The notes: generated from the letters alone by a model not told the origin. Positions 54,521 through 63,608 are shown, counted from the stretch's first letter. The stretch is 64,000 nt of DNA from Ruminococcus sp. zg-924 (GCF_024433635.1 NZ_WNJZ01000003.1:1-64000); one strand, 5' to 3'. Made by a program: numbers and translations.

Positions 54521-54618
54521 GTTGTTTCCGTAAGAGAAAATGGATAATGTTAAATTAATATCAATGTGTGCATAATTACGTATTATTTGTAATATAAAAA
54601 TTTTCTGCCCCTGAATCC

Positions 54619-54660
54619 TTAACAATTCCGTAAACAATATTATCCTTAATATGCTATAAT
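54619..54660 (+). promoter_or_regulatory. Promoter with shared 16-bp upstream element (copy 2)
   Basis: TTAACAATTCCGTAAA (54619-54634) again sits 30 bp (from TTAACA) before TATAAT (54655-54660), upstream of the cyclophilin gene. The -35 region is otherwise weak. Confidence 0.55.
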
Positions 54661-54694
54661 TTCCTCATAAACAAAATCTGAAAGGATGATTTTT

Positions 54695-55216
54695 ATGTCA
54701 CAAAACCCAATAGTAACCTTTACAATGGAAAACGGCAAGGTGTTCAAAGCCGAGCTGTACCCTGAAATTGCACCGAACACAGTAAACAACTTTTTAAGCC
54801 TTGTAAACAAGGGCTATTACAACGGTCTTACCTTTCACCGTGTAATATACGGCTTTATGATTCAGGGCGGCTGTCCTCACGGCACAGGCACAGGCGGCCC
54901 AGGTTACAGCATTAAGGGCGAATTCAGCACAAACGGCTTTAAAAACGAGTTGAAGCACACAGAAGGCGTACTTTCAATGGCAAGGTCTATGATGCCGAAC
55001 AGCGCCGGCTCACAGTTTTTTATTATGCACAAGAACGCACCTCATCTTGACGGTCAGTATGCCGCCTTCGGCAAAATCACAGAGGGTATGGAAGTTGTAA
55101 ACGAGATAGCCGAGTGCGACACAGACTATGCCGACAAGCCGCTTGACCCGCAGGTTATAAAGAGCGTAACAGCAGAAACCTTCGGAGTGGAGTACGACGA
55201 GCCGGAAAAGGCGTAA
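54695..55216 (+). CDS. Peptidyl-prolyl cis-trans isomerase (cyclophilin)
   Basis: 173 aa from the ATG at 54695 (GAAAGGATG upstream). FHRVIYGFMIQGG, SMARSMMPNSAGSQFFI and AAFGKITEGMEVV are the cyclophilin core. No signal peptide, so cytoplasmic. It speeds proline isomerisation in folding proteins. Confidence 0.94.
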   Translation: MSQNPIVTFTMENGKVFKAELYPEIAPNTVNNFLSLVNKGYYNGLTFHRVIYGFMIQGGCPHGTGTGGPGYSIKGEFSTNGFKNELKHTEGVLSMARSMMPNSAGSQFFIMHKNAPHLDGQYAAFGKITEGMEVVNEIAECDTDYADKPLDPQVIKSVTAETFGVEYDEPEKA

Positions 55217-55255
55217 TCAAAACCGTAATAGAAATAACAACGGCAAAAATCAAAG

Positions 55256-55294
55256 GACCGAAATGCGATTTTATTATTGCGTTTCGGTCTTTTT
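55256..55294 (+). terminator. Terminator of the cyclophilin gene
   Basis: An 11-bp stem with one G-U (55256-55266 with 55279-55289), a 12-base loop and T5. Confidence 0.85.
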
Positions 55295-55466
55295 GCTCTT
55301 GATAAAACAAAGTTTCCCGACTCTTAATTCCTGTTTTTTACTTTTTTAACATTTTTTATTGATAGTTGAAACAATTTGTAGTATTATCTTTTTACGGCGC
55401 AAAGCAAAGCTATAAAGCCTTTATCAACAGCAAACGCTTTTATGCGTTTCTGCCGCATAAAAAGTA

Positions 55467-55666
55467 CTCAAATTTCAGCCTCATAATGCGGCGGCGGTTG
55501 GGTCGTTGTCAACCGCCTGATTCAGTCCCTGAGATAAGGTTTTATATGTGAAACCGTGAATTCCATGCATTTGCCTAAGCGCTGTCTTACCGCGGCAAAT
55601 TCCTAAAGGGCAGCTTGAATGTTTAAGTTTGCACAGAGCTGCCGCATACCGAAGCGCATATTTGCA
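55467..55666 (+). ncRNA. ssrS: Probable 6S RNA
   Basis: The gene-free stretch 55300-55800 holds a structured core. Closing arms ATGCGGC (55486-55492) and GCCGCAT (55641-55647) are extended outward by CAAAT/ATTTG. Inside are a hairpin GGCGGTTG/CAACCGCC and CAGTCCCTGAG (55523 on), matching the CAGTCCCCTGAG of 6S RNA where pRNA synthesis starts. TTGATA-17-TATTAT upstream (about 55360-55388) could be the promoter, so the primary transcript may begin near 55395. Another GCCGCAT at 55452 could pair alternatively. 6S RNA binds and stores RNA polymerase holoenzyme. Confidence 0.6.
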
Positions 55667-55804
55667 ACTATAATTTGCCTGTTTGTAAACCGCAGTTTGC
55701 TGACAGACGCTTATCGGTGTGTTATTATTGTGTAGTCGTTTTTTTACAGAATAGGCTTATATTGCCATTGTGTAATAAACGGCTGAAAGGAAAGGTGAGA
55801 ACAA

Positions 55805-56818
55805 ATGATTTATGTTGACAGCATAAGAAAAGAGTTTAAAAAGACTATAAAGCAGCCGGGTCTGCTCGGCAGTGTAAAGTCACTGTTCAAGCCGAAAACA
55901 GAAAAGGTCGTGGCAGTAGATAACATATCCTTTCACGTGCCGAAGGGGGAAATACTCGGCTTTATCGGGCCTAACGGAGCAGGTAAATCTACCGTTATAA
56001 AAATGCTCACGGGCATCCTCACGCCAACAGCCGGTTCCTGCACTATCAACGGTAAAAATCCGCAGAAAAACAGGAAAAGCTATGTTAAGGAAATCGGCGT
56101 TGTTTTCGGTCAGCGCACTCAGTTGTGGTGGGACCTTCCGCTTTGTGAAACCTATGCGGTGTTAAAGGAAATATACGAGGTGGAGGACAGTGCCTACAAA
56201 AGGAAAATGGACCTATTAAATGAGGTTCTTGATTTGCAGGATTTTATCAAAAGTCCTGTGCGAACATTATCGCTCGGTCAGAGAATGAGAGCGGATATAG
56301 CCGCATCGTTGCTGCACAGTCCAAAGGTTTTGTTCCTTGACGAGCCGACTATCGGTCTTGACGTTGTTGTTAAGGACAATATCAGACGTGCAATCGCACA
56401 AATAAATGAGGAGGAGCAGACAACTGTTGTACTGACAACCCATGATTTGAGCGACATTGAGCTTTTGTCAAAGCGAATTGTTATGATAGACAAGGGCAGA
56501 AATGTTTTTGACGGAACAGTAGATGAGCTTAAGTCTAATTTCGGTCAGATGAGAGAGCTTCACTTTGAGCTTGCAAACGAGGGTGATTTGACAAAGCTTG
56601 AATACAAGGCTAAATTCGGGCTGACGGACGAGGACGTAACCGTAAAGAACGATAAAAGCAAGGTTACCGTCCGCTTTAACAGCGACTGTGTTCCCGTTGG
56701 AGATATGCTCTCCTATACGCTTTCATCAATCCACGTTCAGGATATAAGCGTTAGGGACGCCGATATAGAGGAAATTATCCGCCGCCTTTATAAAAAAGAG
56801 GTGATTGCGGATGCGTAG
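55805..56818 (+). CDS. ABC-2 exporter ATP-binding protein
   Basis: 337 aa. GPNGAGKST, LSLGQRMRADIA and LFLDEPTIGLD are present; the N-terminal extension (FKKTIKQPGLLGSVKSLFK) and a C-terminal regulatory region of about 80 aa are typical of NatA-like proteins paired with DUF990-type permeases. Overlaps the first permease by 8 bp. Confidence 0.92.
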   Translation: MIYVDSIRKEFKKTIKQPGLLGSVKSLFKPKTEKVVAVDNISFHVPKGEILGFIGPNGAGKSTVIKMLTGILTPTAGSCTINGKNPQKNRKSYVKEIGVVFGQRTQLWWDLPLCETYAVLKEIYEVEDSAYKRKMDLLNEVLDLQDFIKSPVRTLSLGQRMRADIAASLLHSPKVLFLDEPTIGLDVVVKDNIRRAIAQINEEEQTTVVLTTHDLSDIELLSKRIVMIDKGRNVFDGTVDELKSNFGQMRELHFELANEGDLTKLEYKAKFGLTDEDVTVKNDKSKVTVRFNSDCVPVGDMLSYTLSSIHVQDISVRDADIEEIIRRLYKKEVIADA

Positions 56819-57629
56819 ATTTTTAAGAATTTACCTGCCGTTTTCAAAGGCGGGTATTCAGGAGATGATGGCGTACCGCTTTAATTTCTTCTTTCATCTT
56901 ATAGGCGAAATGCTCTCCTGCTTTGTAATGTACTTTGTGTGGCTTGCTGTTTTTGAAAGCTCAGACAGCTCCACCTTTATGGGCTTTTCAATGATTGATA
57001 TGACGGTGTACCTTTTTATATCGTTTACTGCAAGCTTTCTTACATACAGCGACGGTGCTATAGCAATAGGCGAGGAAATCCGTGACGGCTCAATTGTTAT
57101 GCGAATGATAAAGCCGGTAAACTTTGATATGTATTTTCTGTTTCACGAGCTTGGAAGCCGTGCAGTTGAAACGGGCATAGTTCTTGCACCTATGTGTATA
57201 GGCGTAGAGCTTTATAAGTTCTGCGTCACGGGTACTGTAATGTTCAGCCTGCCAAACTTCTCTCTGTTTTTGGTGAGCGTTATCATAGCATACCTCATAT
57301 CGTTTTACTTTAATGTATGCTACGGCTTTCTGGCGTTTTTCCTCAAAAACCTTTGGGGCTCCAGCGTGCTTAAGGACGCTGTTATAAGCTTTTTGTCAGG
57401 CTCAAAAATTCCGCTTGCGTTTATGCCGCCAGTGCTTTCGGCAGTGCTTTCAATTCTGCCGTTTGCATCTCTGAGCTATACTCCCGTTATGCTTTATATG
57501 GGTATGTATGATGTGAGTGAAATTATATGCAGCATTGCGCTTCAGCTTTTCTGGCTTATCTTTTTCTGGGCGCTCAGCAAGCTGATATGGCGCATTGCAA
57601 TGAAGCGTTTGTGCGTGCAGGGAGGTTGA
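56811..57629 (+). CDS. ABC-2 family permease (first subunit)
   Basis: 272 aa from the ATG at 56811 (GAGGTG upstream). Six hydrophobic segments; EEIRDGSIVMRMIKPVNFDM and PLAFMPP are typical of the DUF990/ABC2_membrane_6 group. It forms a heterodimer with the next protein. Substrate unknown. Confidence 0.85.
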   Translation: MRRFLRIYLPFSKAGIQEMMAYRFNFFFHLIGEMLSCFVMYFVWLAVFESSDSSTFMGFSMIDMTVYLFISFTASFLTYSDGAIAIGEEIRDGSIVMRMIKPVNFDMYFLFHELGSRAVETGIVLAPMCIGVELYKFCVTGTVMFSLPNFSLFLVSVIIAYLISFYFNVCYGFLAFFLKNLWGSSVLKDAVISFLSGSKIPLAFMPPVLSAVLSILPFASLSYTPVMLYMGMYDVSEIICSIALQLFWLIFFWALSKLIWRIAMKRLCVQGG

Positions 57630-57633
57630 TGAT

Positions 57634-58437
57634 ATGCTGAAAAAATTAAAGAGAACGGCAAAAATGCACCGCATCTTCATAGCGCAGGATTTGAAAAAGC
57701 TTATGGAGTACAAGGTGGACTTCCTGACGGGAATGTTTGGCTTTATGGTGTATCAGACAATCAATATCCTGTTTCTATGGATAATCTTCAGCGGTATTCC
57801 CGCACTTAAGGGCTGGAGCTACGAGGAGATAATTTTTATTTACGGCTTTTCGCTTTTGCCAAAGGGACTTGACCACCTGTTCTTTGACAATCTCTGGAGC
57901 GTTGGCTATTGGCTTGTTGCAAAGGGCGACTTTGATAAATACCTGACAAGGCCGCTTAACCCTTTGCTTACCGTAATTGTTGAGAAGTTCTGCGTTGACG
58001 CAATAGGAGAATTTATTGTCGGCGTTGCGCTTATCGCCGCAACGATAGGCAAGGTGTCTGTTCAGTGGAGCGTTATAAACGTACTGCTGTTTTTCCTTAT
58101 TCTGCCGTTTGCAACTCTTATCTACACAGGCATAAAGACAATTACCGCCTCTGTTGCATTCTGGACAAAGCGCAGCGGACATATTATCCACGTATTTTAT
58201 CTGATGAACGACTTTGCAAAATACCCAACGTCAATTTACAATGATGTTCTTCGCAACGTGATTACATACATTATCCCGTTTGCATTTACTGCGTTCTATC
58301 CCGCAAGCTATTTCTTAACAGGCGAGAATCCGCTGTTTAATCTTGGCGGAACAGTAATTGCCGCTGTTGTGCTTATGACAATAGGCGTTCTTGTGTGGAA
58401 CAAGGGAGTTAAGTCCTACGAAAGCGCAGGAAGCTGA
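57634..58437 (+). CDS. ABC-2 family permease (second subunit)
   Basis: 267 aa, six hydrophobic segments, with GDFDKYLTRPLNPLL and FTAFYPASYFL as in the same family. Starts 4 bp after the first permease. Last gene of the three-gene exporter operon. Confidence 0.85.
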   Translation: MLKKLKRTAKMHRIFIAQDLKKLMEYKVDFLTGMFGFMVYQTINILFLWIIFSGIPALKGWSYEEIIFIYGFSLLPKGLDHLFFDNLWSVGYWLVAKGDFDKYLTRPLNPLLTVIVEKFCVDAIGEFIVGVALIAATIGKVSVQWSVINVLLFFLILPFATLIYTGIKTITASVAFWTKRSGHIIHVFYLMNDFAKYPTSIYNDVLRNVITYIIPFAFTAFYPASYFLTGENPLFNLGGTVIAAVVLMTIGVLVWNKGVKSYESAGS

Positions 58438-58443
58438 TTTTTG

Positions 58444-58475
58444 ATAACCGCTTCATCTTGAGGCGGTTATTTTTT
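58444..58475 (+). terminator. Terminator of the ABC-2 operon
   Basis: ATAACCGC (58444-58451) pairs with GCGGTTAT (58463-58470), followed by T5. Confidence 0.85.
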
Positions 58476-58586
58476 GTGCTGATTGTTCAATAATAGACAA
58501 CAACAAATTGACAATTACCCCCATATATGTTAGATTAATGTAAATAAGACATTGTTAAAAAACTGCACTTTAGGAGGTAATTTATT

Positions 58587-60254
58587 GTGAAAAAACAACA
58601 AACTAAATTTGCGGCAAGCAAAAAACAGGTTCTTGCGGTTATTCTAACCCTTGCGCTTATGCTCAGTCTTGCGGTGTTCCCAACTGCGGCGGCAGAAACT
58701 TATGGGGGCTATAGGTACACAGTTCTTGAGGACGGCACGATTGAAATAGCAGACTATTTTAACGCTGATAAGGAAATCACCGTACCGAGTGAAATTAACG
58801 GAAGAAGAGTTACAAGCATTGGCGTATCAGCCTTTTCCAGTCTTAAGCGCCTTAAAAGCATAACAATCCCGAGCAGCGTTACAAAAATTGGCGAAAGTGC
58901 CTTTTATGAATGCCCTGTCCTTAAGAGTGTAACACTCCCAAACAGCATTACAAGTATTAGCGATTATGCATTTTCAAGCTGCCCATCCCTGCAAAGCATA
59001 ACCATCCCGGACAGCGTTACAAGTATTGGCAGTAATACATTCTACGGCTGCACTGCCCTTGAAAGCATAACAATTCCGGACAGAGTAACAGAAATTGGCG
59101 GGAATGCATTTTTTGGCTGTACTGCTCTTGAAAGCATTATAGTTCCGGAAAGTGTTGTAATGTTAGGGTCAAATGCATTTTCAGACACTGCTTGGTACAA
59201 CAACCAGCCCAACGGCGTGGTATATGCAGGCAAGGTTGCATATAAATATAAGGGAGAAATGCCTGAAAATACTGAAATTGTTTTGAAAGACGGAACGAAA
59301 TCTATTGCGGACAATGCTTTTTCCGGTAACGGAGGCTTAATAGGCATAACAATGCCGGACAGCGTTATAAGTATTGGCTTCAGCTCGTTTTCGGAATGTT
59401 ATAGTTTACAACAAGTAAAAATCGGAAATAATGTAACGGTTATCCACGCTCAAGCATTTTATAAATGCAGGAGTTTGACAGATGTTACAATTTCAAACAG
59501 CGTTACAAGAATTGAGGAAAATGCATTCTATGACTGCAGCTGCTTGATGCGAGTAATGATACCGGACAGCGTTACATACATTGGCGAATATGCGTTTGCA
59601 TATGGTTTTTCTAGTCCTAATTATAGAAGATTCATCATCTACGGCTACTCCGGTACAGCCGCCGAAACCTACGCAACCGATAATAATATAAATTTTGAAA
59701 GCTTAGGCTACTGCCTGAAAGACGATGCAAACGGCATTTTGGTAACAACAAATAACAATGCCGATTTGGTTGTTGAAAAGCTTACTGACAGCGAAAGCGT
59801 AAATAAAGCAAATACAGCCGTTGGAAATGCCGGAGAAGTAGCTGAAATTTTTGATGTTACGCTACAAAAGAACGGCATTGCAGTTCAGCCTAACGGAATG
59901 GCAACGGTTAAGATTCCGTCCGATTATGTAAACGCAAAGGTTTACAGAATTGAAGATGACGGTTCAAAAACTGATATGGATGCTTTTTATGCTAACGGTT
60001 ATTTGAATTTTTCTACCGAGCATTTCAGCGTGTATGCGGTTGTTGTTCCGAATGACGTTGTTTTGGGCGACGTAACAGGCGACGGAAAAATTACAATTGC
60101 CGATGCAATTATGCTTCAAAAGCACATTGCGAACATAGTCACAATTTCGGGTGACGCACTGATTGCCGCCGATGTTGATAAAAGCGGCTCAATTTCAATT
60201 GCCGATGCAATTATGCTTCAAAAGCACATTGCTAATATAGTAACCATTGCTTAA
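58587..60254 (+). CDS. Secreted BspA-type LRR protein with dockerin (third copy)
   Basis: 555 aa, GTG start at 58587 with AGGAGG 9 bp upstream. Signal peptide to about 36; LRR_5 repeats about 60-365; a beta domain about 375-490 unlike the other LRR proteins; dockerin about 493-555 (GDVTGDGKITIADA and ADVDKSGSISIADA). The repeats are interrupted near residue 205 by a divergent stretch (WYNNQPNGVVYAG). Same proposed scaffold-borne role as its paralogues. Confidence 0.9.
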   Translation: MKKQQTKFAASKKQVLAVILTLALMLSLAVFPTAAAETYGGYRYTVLEDGTIEIADYFNADKEITVPSEINGRRVTSIGVSAFSSLKRLKSITIPSSVTKIGESAFYECPVLKSVTLPNSITSISDYAFSSCPSLQSITIPDSVTSIGSNTFYGCTALESITIPDRVTEIGGNAFFGCTALESIIVPESVVMLGSNAFSDTAWYNNQPNGVVYAGKVAYKYKGEMPENTEIVLKDGTKSIADNAFSGNGGLIGITMPDSVISIGFSSFSECYSLQQVKIGNNVTVIHAQAFYKCRSLTDVTISNSVTRIEENAFYDCSCLMRVMIPDSVTYIGEYAFAYGFSSPNYRRFIIYGYSGTAAETYATDNNINFESLGYCLKDDANGILVTTNNNADLVVEKLTDSESVNKANTAVGNAGEVAEIFDVTLQKNGIAVQPNGMATVKIPSDYVNAKVYRIEDDGSKTDMDAFYANGYLNFSTEHFSVYAVVVPNDVVLGDVTGDGKITIADAIMLQKHIANIVTISGDALIAADVDKSGSISIADAIMLQKHIANIVTIA

Positions 60255-60272
60255 ACAAAAATAACTGACAGT

Positions 60273-60315
60273 TAGCAGCTGTTCATCGGCTAAAAGATGG
60301 GCGGCTGCTATTTTT
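60273..60315 (+). terminator. Terminator after the third LRR-dockerin gene
   Basis: TAGCAGC (60273-60279) pairs with GCTGCTA (60304-60310), with an inner CATC/GATG pair, then T5. The rest of the gap to 60430 shows no gene. Confidence 0.8.
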
Positions 60316-60430
60316 ATGCGAATTATTATGCAATATAGATAAAGTATCTTACTGTATTGAGCTTTACAATGGTTATTATTGGTAATAATGAACAAAATTT
60401 TAATCGTTGCTCAAAAAAATTGAAAAAATA

Positions 60431-60459
60431 ATGACATCGTAAAAAAACTGTGGTATAAT
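60431..60459 (+). promoter_or_regulatory. Promoter of the phoH-ybeY-dgkA operon
   Basis: ATGACA (60431-60436), 17-bp spacer, TATAAT (60454-60459). Confidence 0.65.
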
Positions 60460-60549
60460 AACAGATAATCAATGTAATATTTGATTATATTGTGAATTTC
60501 TCATAGTTTTTATTTTTCAGCGTTAATTTAAAATTGTAGGTGAAGTGTT

Positions 60550-61512
60550 CTGGAGCAAATTGTAAATGTGGACAGAATGGAGCATGCCGTTGCTTTATTC
60601 GGCAGCTTTGACGAAAATATTAAGCTTATTGAAAACGAGTATGCCGTTTCTGTTGTCAACCGAGGCTCGGATATTAAAATATCGGGCGAGCCGGAAAGTC
60701 TTATGAAGGCGGCTAAGGTTATCGACAGTCTGCTGTCGCTTATCAATCGGGGTGAAACGCTCAGCGAGCAGAATGTTCGCTACTGTATGGCTCTTGTCAA
60801 TGAGGGCAGCGAGGAGAAAATTGAGCAGCTTGCGAGCGACTGCGTTTGCATAACATCAAAGGGCAAGCCTGTTAAGCCGAAAACAATAGGACAAAAGCGC
60901 TACTGCAACGCAATAAAGGAAAATACAATTACCTTTGGCATAGGCCCTGCCGGTACGGGTAAAACCTACCTTGCGGTTGCCCTTGCCGTTACAGCCTTTC
61001 GTGCGCATCAGGTAAACCGCATTATTCTCACCCGTCCTGCCGTTGAGGCAGGCGAAAAGCTTGGTTTTTTGCCCGGAGATTTGCAGAGCAAGGTTGACCC
61101 GTATCTTCGTCCGCTTTACGACGCACTTTTTGATATGCTCGGAGCTGAAACATACCAGAAGTATGTTGAAAGGGGCAATATTGAGGTTGCTCCGCTTGCG
61201 TATATGCGAGGACGAACACTTGACGACAGCTTTATTATTCTTGACGAAGCTCAGAACACAACGGGCGAGCAGATGAAAATGTTTCTTACCCGACTCGGCT
61301 TTAACTCCAAAATGGTAATCACCGGCGACGTAACCCAGATTGACTTGCCCAGAGGAGTAAAATCGGGACTGAGGGAGAGCGTAAGAATTTTAAGCGGCAT
61401 TAAGGACATTGCAAGCATAACCTTCAACGAAAAGGACGTTGTGCGGCACCGTCTTGTTCAGGATATTATTAAGGCCTACGAGAAAATCGAAGAGGCAAAG
61501 AGAGGTAAATAA
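60550..61512 (+). CDS. PhoH-like ATPase
   Basis: About 320 aa. The P-loop GPAGTGKTYLAVALAV and LDEAQNTTGEQMKMF, then GDVTQIDLPRG, mark the family. The N-terminal KH-like region seems to begin at a CTG (60550), 6 bases after AGGTGA, since EQIVNVDRMEHAVALFGSF fits homologues; the first standard codon is GTG at 60568. phoH-ybeY adjacency is conserved; a role in RNA metabolism is suspected. Confidence 0.9.
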   Translation: MEQIVNVDRMEHAVALFGSFDENIKLIENEYAVSVVNRGSDIKISGEPESLMKAAKVIDSLLSLINRGETLSEQNVRYCMALVNEGSEEKIEQLASDCVCITSKGKPVKPKTIGQKRYCNAIKENTITFGIGPAGTGKTYLAVALAVTAFRAHQVNRIILTRPAVEAGEKLGFLPGDLQSKVDPYLRPLYDALFDMLGAETYQKYVERGNIEVAPLAYMRGRTLDDSFIILDEAQNTTGEQMKMFLTRLGFNSKMVITGDVTQIDLPRGVKSGLRESVRILSGIKDIASITFNEKDVVRHRLVQDIIKAYEKIEEAKRGK

Positions 61513-62016
61513 ATGGATAAGATAAGAGTAATTATTACAAACAAACAAAAGGCGGTTAAGATTCCGACAGGACTCAGAATGTTGGTTCGCCGCTGCTGCA
61601 ACGCTGTTTTGCGTCTTGAGGAGTTCAAGGGCAGCGCAGAGATAAGCGTGACCTTTGTTGACAACGAGCAAATCAAGGAGTACAACAAGCAGTACCGTGA
61701 AAAAGACTCGGTAACAGATGTGCTTTCCTTTGGTATGGGAGAAAACGGCAAGTATGACATTGACCCCGAAACAGGAGCGCAGATTCTGGGGGATGTTGTA
61801 ATTTCTATGGAGAAGGCTTTGGAGCAGGCAAAGCGCTTTGACCACAGCCTGCAAAGAGAGGTAGGCTACCTTACAGCGCACAGCGTTCTTCATCTTCTCG
61901 GCTATGACCACGAGGATAATATGGAAAGAATCCGTATGAGGGAGAAGGAAGAGCTTGTTATGAATCAGCTCGGTCTGCCCTCATCATCAAGCTATGTAAT
62001 AGGTGCTGACAGATAA
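61513..62016 (+). CDS. ybeY: Endoribonuclease YbeY
   Basis: 167 aa. The zinc motif HSVLHLLGYDHE (HxxxHxxGxDH) is intact. Acts in 16S rRNA 3'-end maturation and ribosome quality control. It starts at the base after the phoH stop. Confidence 0.96.
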   Translation: MDKIRVIITNKQKAVKIPTGLRMLVRRCCNAVLRLEEFKGSAEISVTFVDNEQIKEYNKQYREKDSVTDVLSFGMGENGKYDIDPETGAQILGDVVISMEKALEQAKRFDHSLQREVGYLTAHSVLHLLGYDHEDNMERIRMREKEELVMNQLGLPSSSSYVIGADR

Positions 62017-62019
62017 GCT

Positions 62020-62514
62020 ATGAAATTTCTAAAGGGCTTTATGTACGCTTTCAAAGGTGTTTTATACGCAATCATTCATGAGCGTAATATGCGCATACAT
62101 ATTGTTGTGACCTTATATTTGCTGTATTTTACAAGCTACTACCGCCTGTCGCCAATTAAGATGTCGCTCCTGCTTATTATGATTGCCCTTGTTATTAGCC
62201 TTGAGCTTGTAAACACTGCCGTTGAGCGTGTGTGCAACCTTTACTCTACAAAATATCATCGGCTTATAGAGATAGCAAAGAACGTTTCTGCCGGTGCGGT
62301 GCTTTTAGCTTCGGGCTTTGCCGTTGCCGTTGCGTGTTTCCTGCTTTGGGAGCCGGACACACTTTGGAATATAGTTGTGTTTCACTGCGAAAGTCCGGAA
62401 CGCTTCACGCTTTTTGTGCTTACGTTGGTAATAGCGGCTCTGTTTGTTGTGATTGGCCCGAAAAGAATGGCAGACAACGCAAAATCACTTTTCAAAAAGA
62501 ATAGAAAAAAATGA
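62020..62514 (+). CDS. dgkA: Diacylglycerol/undecaprenol kinase family protein
   Basis: 164 aa. AFKGVLYAIIHERNMRIH and the signature LELVNTAVERVCNL of Gram-positive undecaprenol kinases are present. The C-terminus carries two extra hydrophobic segments and a basic tail, longer than the usual ~120-130 aa. Follows ybeY after 3 bp. Confidence 0.92.
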   Translation: MKFLKGFMYAFKGVLYAIIHERNMRIHIVVTLYLLYFTSYYRLSPIKMSLLLIMIALVISLELVNTAVERVCNLYSTKYHRLIEIAKNVSAGAVLLASGFAVAVACFLLWEPDTLWNIVVFHCESPERFTLFVLTLVIAALFVVIGPKRMADNAKSLFKKNRKK

Positions 62515-62602
62515 CTGTGGCATCCGGTTTAAGCTCTGTCGCATCCTGCAATACGTTGCAGGATACGGCATTGAGCTCCGTTTTGCCACAGTTTTTATTT
62601 TT
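62514..62602 (+). terminator. Nested palindromic terminator after dgkA
   Basis: Outer arms 62514-62522 and 62584-62592 (9 bp), middle pair AGCTC/GAGCT, and inner perfect 9-bp hairpin 62543-62551 with 62556-62564, followed by a T-rich run. It begins at the last base of the dgkA stop. Unusually elaborate for a simple terminator. Confidence 0.7.
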
Positions 62603-62696
62603 GGCTTAATCACTCTGTGCTGTAAAGCTTACTGTACTTGTTTATGTGCAAAAACTGTGATAGAATAAAACAAAAATAACCAAATGGGAGAACAGT

Positions 62697-63608
62697 ATGA
62701 ATCAGAACGAAAAATCGGCGTTTATCGCCATAATAGGCAGACCGAATGTCGGCAAAAGCTCAATACTTAACAGGTTTTTGGGACAGAAGATAGCGATTGT
62801 TTCGCATAAGCCGCAGACAACCAGAAACAGAATTATGGGTGTTTTAACCGAGGGTGAAACTCAGCTTGTTTTTATAGATACGCCCGGAATGCACAAGCCG
62901 AAAACAGAGCTTGGCAAATATATGGTTCGCTCTGTGAACGAGTCCGTTGCAGGCGTTGACGCTGTTCTGCTTGTAGCCGAGTGCGACAGAACACCGGGAG
63001 ATACCGAGCTTGAGCTTATTGAAAAGGCGAAAAAGCTCGATTTGCCGGTTGTGCTTGCGCTCAATAAGGTTGATACACTGAAAAACAAGGACGATATTAT
63101 ATCCGTTATATCTGCGTACTCACAGGAATGTGACTTCACTGCGGTTGTGCCTGTTTCGGCTCAGACGGGAAGCGGAATTGAGGACTTAAAGGACGAGCTT
63201 AAATCCCTTGCAATGGAGGGAGGACACTTCTTTGACGATGACACTCTGACAGACCAGCCGGAGCGTGTTCTTGCAGGCGAGATAATCAGAGAAAAGCTTT
63301 TGCGCTTGCTTGATAAAGAAATTCCGCACGGAACGGCTGTTGCTGTTGAGCGTATGAAAACACGAGAGAACAGCGGCATACTTGACATAGACGCAACGAT
63401 TTACTGTGAGCGTGACAGTCACAAGGGCATAGTAATCGGCAAAGGCGGAAGTATGTTAAAGAAGGTTGGAAGCTTTGCAAGACAGGACATGGAGAGATTT
63501 TTCGATTGCAAGGTGAATCTCAGGTTGTGGGTCAAGGTCAAGGAGGATTGGCGCAACAGGGAGAACATTCTGCGTTCGCTCGGCTTTGACGACAACGATT
63601 TTCAGTAA
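62697..63608 (+). CDS. era: GTPase Era
   Basis: 303 aa. GRPNVGKSS, DTPGMHKPK and NKVD form the GTPase domain, and the C-terminal KH domain contains GIVIGKGGSMLKKVG. It binds the 16S rRNA 3' end during 30S assembly. Together with ybeY this is a ribosome-maturation neighbourhood. Confidence 0.96.
   Translation: MNQNEKSAFIAIIGRPNVGKSSILNRFLGQKIAIVSHKPQTTRNRIMGVLTEGETQLVFIDTPGMHKPKTELGKYMVRSVNESVAGVDAVLLVAECDRTPGDTELELIEKAKKLDLPVVLALNKVDTLKNKDDIISVISAYSQECDFTAVVPVSAQTGSGIEDLKDELKSLAMEGGHFFDDDTLTDQPERVLAGEIIREKLLRLLDKEIPHGTAVAVERMKTRENSGILDIDATIYCERDSHKGIVIGKGGSMLKKVGSFARQDMERFFDCKVNLRLWVKVKEDWRNRENILRSLGFDDNDFQ

Noticed and set aside
55366-55551. 61-aa open frame upstream of the ABC-2 operon
   Set aside because: It overlaps the probable 6S RNA, starts at a non-ATG codon within the presumed promoter, and its translation resembles no protein.
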